Positions 1-8,839 of a stretch of 64,000 nt of DNA are shown one piece after another. The first letter of the stretch is position 1; every line of letters starts with the position of its first letter. Under the pieces are notes generated by a model. It worked only from the letters and a program-made list of their open reading frames with translations, was not told the origin of the DNA and did not search any database. The DNA is from Roseibium sp. MMSF_3412 (GTDB lineage Bacteria > Pseudomonadota > Alphaproteobacteria > Rhizobiales > Stappiaceae). The DNA lies in the NCBI RefSeq assembly GCF_030733265.1, contig NZ_JASHJI010000022.1, positions 44,170-108,169 on the forward strand. The letters are read 5' to 3'. A program made the position numbers and the translations under genes.

Positions 1-1
1 A

Positions 2-358
2 TCGGGTCAGATTTCCGCAGACATGCAAGGCAAGCCTATCACCGGAAAGATAGGCTGCGAGCAAACGCTGGAGCACGGGTATGAAGCGGCCCGCTGCTGC
101 GCCATCAATCTCCTGGCACGTGCAAAAGCGGCCCTCGGCGATCTCGATCGCATAGAAAGGCTTATCAAGCTGGGTGCATTCGTAAATTCAGCGTCAGACT
201 TTGCCCAGCACCCCAAGGTGGTCAATGGTGCCTCGGATCTGATGACTGAGGTCCTGGGACCGGAAAAGGCAAATCATGTTCGCTTTGCTGTCGGCAGCAG
301 CAGCCTTCCGTCCAACGCCAGCGTGGAAGTCGAAGCCGTGTTCCGATTTCGTGAATAG
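2..358 (+). CDS. RidA/YjgF family protein, 3' part (5' end outside window)
   Basis: The reading frame is open from the left edge, so the start lies outside the window; about 118 C-terminal residues are visible. RidA-family proteins hydrolyse reactive enamine/imine intermediates released by PLP enzymes. The visible part has the family pattern: a helix rich in Ala/Leu (CAINLLARAKAALGDLDRIE), then KLGAFVNSASDF, the HPKVVNGASDL stretch, and an end of the form SLPSNASVEVEAVFRF. The spacing fits the longer RidA subgroup of about 150 residues. It is followed by polA after 75 bp on the same strand. Family assignment is confident; the substrate is unknown. Confidence 0.85.
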   Translation, partial: SGQISADMQGKPITGKIGCEQTLEHGYEAARCCAINLLARAKAALGDLDRIERLIKLGAFVNSASDFAQHPKVVNGASDLMTEVLGPEKANHVRFAVGSSSLPSNASVEVEAVFRFRE

Positions 359-433
359 CCGCCAAAGTCCGGCCCAGATTGCCGTCTTGCGAAGGACATA
401 ATTTACTTCTTCCCTCGCCGACCTACTCGGGGC

Positions 434-3409
434 ATGATCCGCGCCATGTCGACGCAAGATTCTGCCCCCGCCCTCACCGCTGACGACCACCTTATCCTGG
501 TCGACGGTTCCACTTTCATCTTTCGCGCCTATCACGCGCTGCCGCCGCTGACGCGCAAGCCCGACGGGCTGCCGGTGGGTGCCGTCTCCGGCTTCTGCAA
601 CATGCTCTGGAAGCTGCTGCAGGAAGGGCTGACACCGGAAGAGGGCGACGAGCCGACCCATTTCGCGGTGATTTTCGACCATTCGTCCAAGACGTTCCGC
701 AATGCCATCTATCCCGAATACAAGGCCAACCGGCCGGAACCGCCGGAAGATCTTGTGCCGCAATTCGGACTGATCCGTGAGGCAACCCGGGCCTTCTCCG
801 TGCCTTGTGTCGAACAGGAAGGTTTCGAGGCCGACGACCTGATCGCGACCTATGCCCGCCAGGCTGCTGACATGGGGGCTCAGGTCACCATCGTTTCCGG
901 CGACAAGGACCTGATGCAGCTGATCGGGCCGAAGGTCGGCATGATCGACACCATGAAGAACAAGGTCTTCGGCGAGCCGGAAGTGTTCGAAAAATTCGGC
1001 GTCGGGCCGGACAAGGTCATTGAGGTGCAGTCGCTTGCCGGCGACAGCGTCGACAACGTTCCGGGCGTGCCGGGCATCGGCCTGAAAACAGCGGCGCTTC
1101 TGATCAACGAGTTCGGCGACCTGGAAACGCTTTTGGCCGGAGCGGACACCATCAAGCAGAACAAGCGCCGGGAAAACCTGATCGAATTCGCTGACCAGGC
1201 GCGGGTTTCCAAGGAACTGGTGACGCTGAAGCAGGATGTGCCCGTCGAAGTGCCCGTCGGGCATCTGACGGTCACCGATGTCGATGGTCCGAAGGCGGTC
1301 GGATTTCTGAAGGCCATGGGGTTCAGCACCCTGACCAAGCGCGTTGCGGAAGAAACCGGGGCCGATCTTGCCAATGTCGAACCCGCCGATTTCCAGGTCC
1401 CCGGCTGGGATGTGCCCGACCAGAAGGGCCGCATGGTCGAGCGTGTCGAAGCGAGCGGGAGCGCCGCAGAGGCAGCTGGCGATGGCGCCGGGCCGGACGG
1501 AATGATGGTACCGCAGACGGTTGCCGATGCCCGGGTGGAAGCCGTCAAGGCGATCCCGATCGATTCAGGCGCCTATGAAACGGTGACGACCGTCGAACGG
1601 CTCAAGGAGTGGTGCGATGCTGCCCTTGAAAAGGGCTATGTTGCCTTCGACACCGAAACCACGTCGCTCGATGCCATGCAGGCGGAACTTGTCGGCCTGT
1701 CGCTGTCATGCGAACCGGGAAAAGCCTGCTACGTCCCGCTCGCCCATGTCGATGGCGAGGGTGACCTTCTGGGCGGTGGCGGCCTGCTGCCGGACCAGAT
1801 CCCGCTGAAACAGGCGCTTGAGGTCATCAAGCCGATGCTGGAGGACCGCTCTGTCCTTAAGATCGCGCAGAACCTCAAATATGACTGGCTGGTGATGACC
1901 CGCTACGGCATCGATATCAGCCCGTATGACGACACCATGCAGCTCTCTTACACGGTTGACGCCGGCAAGGGCGGCAACGGTATGGACGAACTGTCCGAGC
2001 GCTGGCTCGGCCACAAGCCGATCCCGTTCAAGGAGGTCTGCGGCTCCGGCAAGTCGATGATCACCTTCGACAAGGTGCCGATCGACAAGGCAACGGCCTA
2101 TGCGGCCGAGGACGCCGATGTCACCCTGCGTCTCTGGATGATCCTGAAACCGCGCCTTGCCAGTGACCGCATGGCGACGGTCTACGAGATGCTGGAACGC
2201 CCCATGGTGCCCGTTCTGGCACGCATGGAAAAGCGCGGCATTTCTGTCGACCGGCAGATGCTGTCGCGGCTCTCCGGCGATTTTGCGCAAGGAATGGCAG
2301 GGCTGGAATCGGAGATCTACGAGCTCGCCGGCGAGAATTTCAACATCGGTTCGCCCAAGCAGCTCGGCGATATTCTTTTCGGCAAGATGGGCCTTCCCGG
2401 CGGCAAGAAAACCAAGACCGGTGCCTGGTCGACTTCGGCCCAGGTGCTCGAAGACCTGGCGGCGGAAGGGCACGAACTGCCGTCCAAGATCGTTGCCTGG
2501 CGTCAGCTCTCCAAGCTGAAATCCACCTATTCCGACGCGTTGCCCGGTTACATCAACCCGGAAACGGGCCGCGTGCACACGTCCTACGCGCTGGCCGCGA
2601 CCACGACGGGCCGGCTGTCCTCTTCGGAACCGAACCTTCAGAACATTCCGGTGAGGACCGAGGCAGGCCGCAAGATCCGCCAGGCCTTCATCTCCACGAA
2701 GGGTCACAAGCTCGTCTCTGCCGACTACAGCCAGATCGAACTGCGCGTGCTCGCGCATATGGCCGACATTCCACAGTTGAAGAAGGCGTTCGAGGACGGG
2801 CTCGACATTCATGCCATGACCGCGAGCGAAATGTTCGGCACGCCGATAGAGGGCATGGACCCGATGGTGCGCCGTCAGGCCAAGGCAATCAATTTCGGCA
2901 TCATCTACGGCATTTCGGCCTTTGGCCTGGCCAACCAGCTCGGCATCTCGCGCGGCGAGGCCGGAGACTACATCAAGACCTATTTCGAGCGTTTCCCGGG
3001 CATTCGCGACTATATGGAAGCCACCAAGAAAAAGGTGCATGCGGACGGTTACGTCAACACGATCTTCGGCCGCAAGGCGCATTACCCGGACGTGAACACC
3101 AAGAACCCGAACATGCGTTCGTTTTATGAGCGCGCGGCCATCAATGCGCCGATCCAGGGGTCTGCCGCCGACATCCTGCGCCGCGCCATGGTGCGCATGG
3201 AAGACCGGCTGTCAGAGGCACGGCTCGACGCTCAGATGCTGCTGCAGGTCCATGACGAACTGATCTTCGAGGTCCCGGACGCGCAGGTCGACGATACGTT
3301 GCCGGTCATCCGGGACGTCATGGAAAACGCCTGTGAACCGGTGCTCAAGCTGTCCGTGCCGCTCAAGGTCGACGCCCGCGCCGCCGACAACTGGGACGAG
3401 GCGCACTAG
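434..3409 (+). CDS. polA: DNA polymerase I
   Basis: Replication and repair polymerase that removes RNA primers and fills gaps. The 991-residue product has all three domains. The N-terminal 5'-3' exonuclease contains GDKDLMQL near residue 157 and a helix-hairpin-helix around GVPGIGLKTA. The 3'-5' exonuclease keeps the metal-binding D406 and E408 in FDTET, so proofreading should be active. The polymerase domain has motif A DYSQIELR at about 764-771 and motif C VHDE near 939-942. An acidic linker of about 60 residues separates the first two domains. The ATG at 434 is used; an in-frame ATG at 446 is possible, and neither has a clear Shine-Dalgarno sequence. Confidence 0.97.
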   Translation: MIRAMSTQDSAPALTADDHLILVDGSTFIFRAYHALPPLTRKPDGLPVGAVSGFCNMLWKLLQEGLTPEEGDEPTHFAVIFDHSSKTFRNAIYPEYKANRPEPPEDLVPQFGLIREATRAFSVPCVEQEGFEADDLIATYARQAADMGAQVTIVSGDKDLMQLIGPKVGMIDTMKNKVFGEPEVFEKFGVGPDKVIEVQSLAGDSVDNVPGVPGIGLKTAALLINEFGDLETLLAGADTIKQNKRRENLIEFADQARVSKELVTLKQDVPVEVPVGHLTVTDVDGPKAVGFLKAMGFSTLTKRVAEETGADLANVEPADFQVPGWDVPDQKGRMVERVEASGSAAEAAGDGAGPDGMMVPQTVADARVEAVKAIPIDSGAYETVTTVERLKEWCDAALEKGYVAFDTETTSLDAMQAELVGLSLSCEPGKACYVPLAHVDGEGDLLGGGGLLPDQIPLKQALEVIKPMLEDRSVLKIAQNLKYDWLVMTRYGIDISPYDDTMQLSYTVDAGKGGNGMDELSERWLGHKPIPFKEVCGSGKSMITFDKVPIDKATAYAAEDADVTLRLWMILKPRLASDRMATVYEMLERPMVPVLARMEKRGISVDRQMLSRLSGDFAQGMAGLESEIYELAGENFNIGSPKQLGDILFGKMGLPGGKKTKTGAWSTSAQVLEDLAAEGHELPSKIVAWRQLSKLKSTYSDALPGYINPETGRVHTSYALAATTTGRLSSSEPNLQNIPVRTEAGRKIRQAFISTKGHKLVSADYSQIELRVLAHMADIPQLKKAFEDGLDIHAMTASEMFGTPIEGMDPMVRRQAKAINFGIIYGISAFGLANQLGISRGEAGDYIKTYFERFPGIRDYMEATKKKVHADGYVNTIFGRKAHYPDVNTKNPNMRSFYERAAINAPIQGSAADILRRAMVRMEDRLSEARLDAQMLLQVHDELIFEVPDAQVDDTLPVIRDVMENACEPVLKLSVPLKVDARAADNWDEAH

Positions 3410-3439
3410 TAATTGCGTCGCAAACGAGAATGCCTTGGA

Positions 3440-3571
3440 TTGTCGTCCCGGTTTGCCGTGTATGCGGCAAGACCGGGATCCAGTATGCCGTGTGGCCCTT
3501 GATTGAAGCCGACGGCGAAACAAGTGGTTACTGGGTTCCGGCCTTCCGCTGCGCTTCAGCCGGAATGACAA
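3440..3571. repeat. Dispersed palindromic repeat, family 1, copy 1
   Basis: The 316-bp gap after polA holds no convincing gene. It contains a 132-bp element with TTGTCGTCCCGG at one end and CCGGAATGACAA at the other, which form imperfect terminal inverted repeats. The interior includes AAGACCGGGATCCAGTA and CCGCTGCGCTTCAGC. A copy of almost the same length lies at 41858-41990. The short open frame across it is an artefact of the repeat. Its origin (REP or MITE type) is inferred. Confidence 0.8.
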
Positions 3572-3725
3572 CTGCATTGACTGAGGATCGCGCCACCAGA
3601 CACAACTCAGTTTGAAGCGAACATCTGTGGATCAACCAAGTATGACCTGACCTGTCAGAACTGACGTTTCACGCTTTGACAGGATCGCCCGTCCCATCGC
3701 TGTTCAACAAAGCACGCGGCCGACC

Positions 3726-4547
3726 CTAAACCATCGCCATGACGCGCGAGGGTCCGCCTGTACCGCCCCGGAACTTGGGGGCGCCGACAACGAGCGTTGC
3801 ACCGCTGGCCGGGAGCGCATCCAGGTTGGCGATGCATTCAATGCCCCAGCGATTGCTTGGCAGCCAGGCATAGTGGACGGCGAAATCAGGTGACGGGCCA
3901 AAGTCGAGCGAAAGCGTGTCGACCGCGAGGCCGACGACATTGGCCTCTTCCATCAGCATTTGCGCCGCTTCCAGGTGGAAGCCGGGGAAATGCATGACGC
4001 CGTTTTCGTCGGCATTGCGGAACTTGTCCGTCGGAACCTGAACGCCCCATCCGGAATTCATGGCGACACAGGCCCCGTCCGGGATCGCGCCATTGGCCGA
4101 GATCCAGGCCTTTAGATCATCCGGGGTCACCTGGGCATCCGCATTCTCGGTGGCCTTTGCCTTGATATCGATAATGCACAAGGGAGCAACGAGGTTCTCG
4201 ACCGGGATTTCCGCGACGGACTGGCCGTCTTCGGAAAAATGCAACGGCGCATCCATATGCGTGCCGGTGTGTTCGTTGTAGGTGAGGTTGAAGAGATTGT
4301 AACCGTCCTTGGCGAAATCAACGAGCTTCTCCTTGAAGAACTGCTGTTCTCCCCCGAATGTCGGGAAGGTCTCGTAGAGCTCGTGGGTCATGTCGGCAAT
4401 CTTGGTGGGCGTTTGCGCCATCGCGGGCATGGCACCGGTCGCTGCAGCGGTCGCGGCTAGCCCGGCACCGACGGCCGTCGCTTTGAAGAAATCCCGCCGT
4501 GACAACATGCGGTTCTTGACCGAATTGATAACGCATAGATCGCACAT
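3726..4547 (-). CDS. Tat-exported cyclase-family (KynB-like fold) hydrolase
   Basis: A 273-residue protein of the metal-dependent cyclase family, which includes kynurenine formamidase and some dehydratases. The N-terminus has a twin-arginine signal: SRRDFFKAT followed by an Ala-rich hydrophobic stretch and AMAQT, near residue 45, so the mature enzyme is probably periplasmic. The family metal motif HTGTHMDAPLHF is present, and a second conserved region reads GLAVDTLSLDFG. A LysR-type regulator gene lies 137 bp upstream on the same strand and may control it. The substrate cannot be told from sequence. The ATG at 4547 gives the full signal region; the Met just before SRRDFF is an alternative start. 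Confidence 0.85.
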   Translation of the reverse strand: MCDLCVINSVKNRMLSRRDFFKATAVGAGLAATAAATGAMPAMAQTPTKIADMTHELYETFPTFGGEQQFFKEKLVDFAKDGYNLFNLTYNEHTGTHMDAPLHFSEDGQSVAEIPVENLVAPLCIIDIKAKATENADAQVTPDDLKAWISANGAIPDGACVAMNSGWGVQVPTDKFRNADENGVMHFPGFHLEAAQMLMEEANVVGLAVDTLSLDFGPSPDFAVHYAWLPSNRWGIECIANLDALPASGATLVVGAPKFRGGTGGPSRVMAMV

Positions 4548-4684
4548 GACATGTCCTTCCCGTTGTTTGCCAAAGGGAAATGCTGCCTTTCAGCCGGGGA
4601 AATTGCGAGTCAAAAAAGAGTTTTGTTTGATTTGATGCGGAATTTCGGCGGGAAGGACAGCAGCGAATCCAGATCCTTGCGGTG

Positions 4685-5608
4685 TCAGACCACCCGCAGT
4701 TCCGGCTGACTTTTGCCGGTCAGCGCCGAACGCGATGGGATTGCATTCTGCAGCAGTTCGCTCAGGTGCGCTTCAAGGTAGTCGACAATGGGTGACTGCG
4801 CCTTGGCCGGTGTATAGACCGCCAGCCTTGTTGCCGGCAGGGCGGGAAAACCGTCCTGTTCCTTCAGGATCCTGAAGCCGTCGACTATTGCTCCCGATGG
4901 CAGGCAACAGACACCGGCCCCCGAATTGACGGCAACCTGGGCGGCGGCAACGCTCGTGGTGGTGATGCGCTCGTACCATTGGCGCCCCGCTCCTGCGAGG
5001 GCGCGAAAGGAAATATCGCGGAAAGGGCAGGGTTCCGGGAAGAGTATGAGCGGCACCGGGTCGCTCGGGGCAAAGGCATCTCCGGCTGCCCAGTGAAGCT
5101 GTTCTTCCACGACGCCGGCCGGTTCCGGTTTGGCAGGACTCACAAGGGCAATCGCCAGATTGAGCTCGTTTCGGGACAACTTGTCATGAAGCGTGGCGCT
5201 GTCCGCAACGGTCATCTCCAGTTTTACGTTCGGGTGAATGCGGACAAAGTTGCAGAAGATGGATTGGAGCTGCCCGGTCGTGGACCATTCCGGCAAACCG
5301 ACGTGAACGGTGCCGGTCAATTCCGGCGCGGACAGTCTCAGGCGCGCTTCCTCGTGCGATTTCAGGATATCCGTGGCGTGTTGGTAGAGAATTCGCCCTG
5401 CGGCGGTCAATTCCATGGAACGCGCCGCACGCTCGATCAACGGTTTGCCGACCCGGTCCTCGAGCCGGCGGAGCTGGGTGCTGACGCAAGGCTGCGTCCG
5501 GTTCAACCTTGCGCCGGCGAGTGTCACGTTGCCCATTTCGGCAACCGCCACAAAGGCTTCCAGCAATTCGATGTTGAATCGGCCAACGGTCAAGCTGCGT
5601 TTTTCCAC
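4685..5608 (-). CDS. LysR-family transcriptional regulator
   Basis: A 307-residue LysR-type regulator. The N-terminal winged helix-turn-helix covers about residues 10-70 (FNIELLEAFVAVAEMGNVTL, then ARLNRTQPCVSTQLRRLEDR). The remainder is the two-lobed effector-binding domain, beginning near ELTGTVHVGLPEW. The gene lies directly upstream of the cyclase-family gene on the same strand, unlike the common divergent arrangement, so control of that gene is an inference. A perfect 14-bp palindrome sits 52-65 bp upstream of the start and could be an autoregulatory site. The effector is unknown. Confidence 0.92.
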   Translation of the reverse strand: MEKRSLTVGRFNIELLEAFVAVAEMGNVTLAGARLNRTQPCVSTQLRRLEDRVGKPLIERAARSMELTAAGRILYQHATDILKSHEEARLRLSAPELTGTVHVGLPEWSTTGQLQSIFCNFVRIHPNVKLEMTVADSATLHDKLSRNELNLAIALVSPAKPEPAGVVEEQLHWAAGDAFAPSDPVPLILFPEPCPFRDISFRALAGAGRQWYERITTTSVAAAQVAVNSGAGVCCLPSGAIVDGFRILKEQDGFPALPATRLAVYTPAKAQSPIVDYLEAHLSELLQNAIPSRSALTGKSQPELRVV

Positions 5609-5659
5609 CTCGGTCCCAATCTGCTGGCATTGCCAGTGTGGTTTCTCACCTCAGGTCAG

Positions 5660-5673
5660 AATTACGCGTAATT
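5660..5673. promoter_or_regulatory. Perfect 14-bp palindrome upstream of the LysR gene
   Basis: AATTACGCGTAATT reads the same on both strands and lies 52-65 bp upstream of the LysR start codon. The symmetry and position fit a LysR operator containing a T-N11-A type core. The role is inferred from position only. Confidence 0.4.
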
Positions 5674-5972
5674 TAGAAGGAATTCAACCATAAATTTATG
5701 AAACTGAAAAAGCCCGTATATCGGGAATCGAAACTGCCGGCGAGCATCTGTCCAGCGTCAATCGGTGTCTTGACCGGCGTCCGCGTGTTGCAGCGGCAAG
5801 GGCGCTGAAAGGTGTGTGCGTACCCGGTTGTGCGGCTTGCAGTACCGGCGGCGACAGCATCTCAACAATGCATGCATAACACTCTTTTATGATCGGGCGC
5901 AGCCGCATAACCGCATTGTTCTGGTTTTTATTGAGGCCGGCAGGCAGTATAGTGGCGTGCTTAGAGAACAAT
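5674..5972. other. Intergenic stretch between the LysR gene and a small orphan gene
   Basis: About 300 bp with no supportable open frame. A TATAGT hexamer near 5948 could be the -10 element for the small gene starting at 5973, but its -35 region is weak. No strong hairpin or repeat was seen. Confidence 0.4.
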
Positions 5973-6221
5973 ATGCGTAATGGTGTACCCATGATCGTTT
6001 CAAACACGACGAACGACGAACTTCAGATCGACACCGAGCTTTGCAGGGCAATGTTCGAAAAAGACCCTGACAAGATGATCGAACTGGTTTCCGAATGGCT
6101 GGAAACCAATGGCTTGTCCATGAGTGAAACCTTCAGGATGCCGGCATATCTCGACAAGGTTCTGGCGGATGCAGCCGGATATTCCGGTTCAGACCGCTCA
6201 ATGCGCGTTTACGCGTCCTGA
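5973..6221 (+). CDS. Small hypothetical protein
   Basis: I do not recognise this protein. It is predicted to have 82 residues from the ATG at 5973, or 76 from the in-frame ATG at 5991; a longer open frame reaches back to 5889. The product is soluble and mildly acidic with a helical character, for example FEKDPDKMIELVSEWLETNG. There is no signal peptide, membrane segment or cysteine motif. No strong ribosome-binding site precedes either ATG, although AGAGAACA lies just before 5973. It converges on the acidic small gene at 6327-6581. Coding status is supported by protein-like composition only. Confidence 0.5.
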   Translation: MRNGVPMIVSNTTNDELQIDTELCRAMFEKDPDKMIELVSEWLETNGLSMSETFRMPAYLDKVLADAAGYSGSDRSMRVYAS

Positions 6222-6326
6222 CGGAACAGGCTCAACGGTCCGGACGTCTCCGGCCGTAAGAGCTGTTTGCAGCCGACAAGCGGACGGCGCGGCCCGGCGC
6301 CACGGGCAGACAGTCTCAATCGCACC

Positions 6327-6581
6327 TTAAATCGCGATATCGTTATATGCTTCGTCGCTTTCCAAAGCGTCCAGATCGTATTCGGACCAGTCATCGTCTT
6401 CAAAGAGCTCAAAATCATCTGATCCGTCATCGCCGAAATCGTGACCATACTGATCGAGAGCATTGTCGCTCAGATTGTCCATGATGGCATCGACGTCACC
6501 AAACCTGCGGGACGACACACCCATGTCATCCAAATCGTTTTCGTAAGCTGCGTGTTCACTGCGTTCACCAAAATACGGCAT
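6327..6581 (-). CDS. Small, extremely acidic protein
   Basis: An 84-residue protein of unknown function. The start at 6581 is chosen because a strong ribosome-binding site (AGGAGG, five bases upstream) precedes it; the longer open frame to 6680 is not needed. About one third of residues are acidic (20 Asp and 8 Glu), there are no Lys and three Arg, giving a very low predicted pI. Runs such as FEDDDWSEYDLDALESDE suggest a disordered, DNA-mimic-like or metal-binding character, but that is only inference. It stands alone, convergent with a small orphan gene and divergent from comM. Confidence 0.65.
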   Translation of the reverse strand: MPYFGERSEHAAYENDLDDMGVSSRRFGDVDAIMDNLSDNALDQYGHDFGDDGSDDFELFEDDDWSEYDLDALESDEAYNDIAI

Positions 6582-6884
6582 GTCATTTCCTCCTGTTAAG
6601 CGGGTTGCGCTGAGAGAGAAATGGGGCCTGCAGCGAAAAATCAGTGTGACGTTTGTCACCGGATCGCGGCCTGGGTGCAAAAACCCGACGCTTTTGTGCG
6701 CCGGGTCACACTTGACGAAGCGGAATGCGACCCTGCGGCCTCTCGCCAGTCCCGAATGAAACCTTCTTTCCTGCCAAAATTGCCTTCCCTGGACGATTCA
6801 GCAGTATTGCGTTCCATATTTGTTCTTGAACCGCCGTAGATATTGTGTTTCCCTCCGTCTACATCTTCAGGTAGAGGAGAGCGC
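6582..6884. other. Divergent promoter region between the acidic gene and comM
   Basis: About 300 bp without a supportable gene. It contains GTGACGTTTGTCAC, a 5-bp inverted repeat with a 4-base spacer, near 6646, and a related GGGTCACACTTGAC stretch near 6705. These may be operator half-sites for either neighbour, but no regulator is suggested. Confidence 0.3.
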
Positions 6885-8411
6885 ATGGTCAGCCGGGTTA
6901 CCACGGTTGCCTTTCAGGGGATCGAGGCCGTTCCCGTCGACGTGCAGGTGCATGTCGGTCCGGGCATGGTCGCCTTCAATGTCGTCGGTTTGCCGGACAA
7001 GGCTGTTGCGGAAAGCCGCGAACGCGTCCGTGCGGCGCTCTCCGCGTCGGGCCTCGCGCTTCCGGCCAAACGCGTCACCGTCAATCTGGCACCTGCCGAC
7101 CTGCCCAAGGAGGGTTCCCACTACGATCTGCCGATTGCGCTGGGCGTGATGGCGGCGATCGGCGCAATCCCGGGTGAATTCCTGGAAGGGTATGCCGTGC
7201 TCGGCGAGCTGGGGCTGGACGGGACGCTGGCGCCCGTTGCCGGCGTGCTTCCGGCGGCCATGGGGGCAAACGGGCTCGGCAAGGGGCTGATCTGCCCGCA
7301 AGCCAGTGGCGGCGAGGCCGCCTGGGCGGATGCGGACATGGACATTCTCGCCCCCCGCTCGCTGATACAGCTCGCCAATCACTTCAAGGGCACACAGGTG
7401 CTGTCGCGTCCGGCGGCAAAACTCCATGGCAACGCCGGGGTGCTTCCCGATCTGGCCGAGGTCAAGGGCCAGGAAAGTGCGCGGCGTGCCCTTGAAGTCG
7501 CCGCAGCGGGCGGCCACAACCTGCTGATGACGGGTCCGCCCGGATCGGGCAAATCCATGCTGGCGAGCCGGCTTCCTTCCATCCTGCCGCCGCTCACGCC
7601 CAGGGAACTGCTTGAGGTGTCGATGATCGCCTCGCTCGCCGGCGAACTGGCGGAAGGAAAGCTCACCGACAAGCGCCCCTTCCGCTCGCCGCACCATTCC
7701 GCGTCGATGGCGGCGCTGATCGGCGGGGGGCTCCGGGCAAGGCCGGGCGAGGTTTCGCTCGCCCATAACGGTGTCCTGTTTCTCGACGAACTGCCCGAAT
7801 TCAACCCGCAGGTGCTCGACAGCCTGCGCCAGCCGCTGGAAACGGGTGAGGCCGTGATTGCCCGGGCCAACCACCGCGTGACCTACCCTGCCCGTATTCA
7901 GCTGATTGCCGCCATGAACCCGTGCCGGTGCGGCAATGCAGGCGAACCGGGACATGTCTGCCGCCGCGGCGAGCGGTGCGTGGCTGAATATCAGGCCCGC
8001 GTTTCCGGACCATTCCTGGACCGGATCGACCTCAGGATCGACGTACCGGCAGTGACCGCGTCCGATCTGATCGGCCCGGCCGAAGCCGAACCGTCCGCGC
8101 GTGTTGCCGCACGGGTCGCCGAGGCGCGCCGCATCCAGGAAAAACGGTTCTTCGATCTCGGCGTGATCTGCCGGACAAACGCCCAGGCGCCGGCGTCGGT
8201 TGTCGAGACCATGGCGCAACCGGACGACCTGGGTCTGGCCTTCCTGCGCGATGCTGCCGAAAAGCTGCAGCTGAGTGCGCGCGGATATCACAGGGTGCTC
8301 AAGCTGGCGCGTACCCTGGCCGATCTCGACGGCAAGGAATCCGTGTCCCGCATTCACCTTGCCGAAGCCTTGAGCTACCGCGGCCGGGACATGTCCCGTC
8401 GGGCGGCGTGA
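6885..8411 (+). CDS. comM: YifB/ComM-type AAA+ ATPase
   Basis: A 508-residue protein of the Mg-chelatase-like YifB/ComM family. ComM is a hexameric helicase that aids branch migration in natural transformation. The N-terminal Lon-protease-like fold covers roughly residues 1-170 (FNVVGLPDKAVAESRERVRA). The AAA+ module follows with Walker A GPPGSGKS near 217 and a Walker B ending FLDELPEF. The cysteine cluster NPCRCGNAG...CRRGERC and the C-terminal domain are typical of the family. The ATG at 6885 is preceded by GAGGAGAG, so the 14 extra residues of the open frame are discarded. Competence is not otherwise indicated here. Confidence 0.92.
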   Translation: MVSRVTTVAFQGIEAVPVDVQVHVGPGMVAFNVVGLPDKAVAESRERVRAALSASGLALPAKRVTVNLAPADLPKEGSHYDLPIALGVMAAIGAIPGEFLEGYAVLGELGLDGTLAPVAGVLPAAMGANGLGKGLICPQASGGEAAWADADMDILAPRSLIQLANHFKGTQVLSRPAAKLHGNAGVLPDLAEVKGQESARRALEVAAAGGHNLLMTGPPGSGKSMLASRLPSILPPLTPRELLEVSMIASLAGELAEGKLTDKRPFRSPHHSASMAALIGGGLRARPGEVSLAHNGVLFLDELPEFNPQVLDSLRQPLETGEAVIARANHRVTYPARIQLIAAMNPCRCGNAGEPGHVCRRGERCVAEYQARVSGPFLDRIDLRIDVPAVTASDLIGPAEAEPSARVAARVAEARRIQEKRFFDLGVICRTNAQAPASVVETMAQPDDLGLAFLRDAAEKLQLSARGYHRVLKLARTLADLDGKESVSRIHLAEALSYRGRDMSRRAA

Positions 8412-8513
8412 GCGGGGCGGTGCCGCAATCCGGCGCTGCCGGCGAGAATTCGATTGAAGATCCGCGCTAATGGCCCCATGTCTGAGCATGTCAACATCTG
8501 AGGGAGACGGCAT

Positions 8514-8831
8514 ATGCTGGTCACGACGACGAATACCATTCAGGGCAAGGATCTCGACTACAGGGGGCTGGTGACGGGCGAGGCCATTCTGGGTGCCAAC
8601 CTCTTCAAGGATCTGTTCGCCGGTATTCGTGACATCGTCGGTGGCCGCTCGGGTGCCTACGAGGAAGAACTCGCAAAAGCGCGCAAGATCGCTGTTGACG
8701 AAATGTGCCAGCAGGCGCAGGCGATGGGCGCGAACGCAGTCATCGGGGTCGACCTTGACTATGAGACGGTCGGCCAGAACGGGTCGATGCTGATGGTCAG
8801 CGCAACCGGCACGGCTGTCTGGATCCGCTGA
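8514..8831 (+). CDS. YbjQ (DUF74) family protein
   Basis: A 105-residue protein of the YbjQ/UPF0145 family, small pentameric proteins sometimes called heavy-metal binding but without an established function. Characteristic segments are VTTTNTIQGKDLDYRGLVTG at the start and AMGANAVIGVDLDYE in the second half. The ATG at 8514 has GGGAG upstream. The stop is eight bases before the acetyltransferase gene, so the two are probably co-transcribed. Confidence 0.9.
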   Translation: MLVTTTNTIQGKDLDYRGLVTGEAILGANLFKDLFAGIRDIVGGRSGAYEEELAKARKIAVDEMCQQAQAMGANAVIGVDLDYETVGQNGSMLMVSATGTAVWIR

Positions 8832-8839
8832 TCCGCGTC

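Noticed and set aside
194..1264. Long open frame opposite the RidA and polA genes
   Set aside because: It is a high-GC antisense shadow of polA with no ribosome-binding site or recognisable domain. The polA protein explains the region.
3430..3615. Short open frame after polA
   Set aside because: It lies across dispersed repeat family 1 and its protein has no gene-like features.
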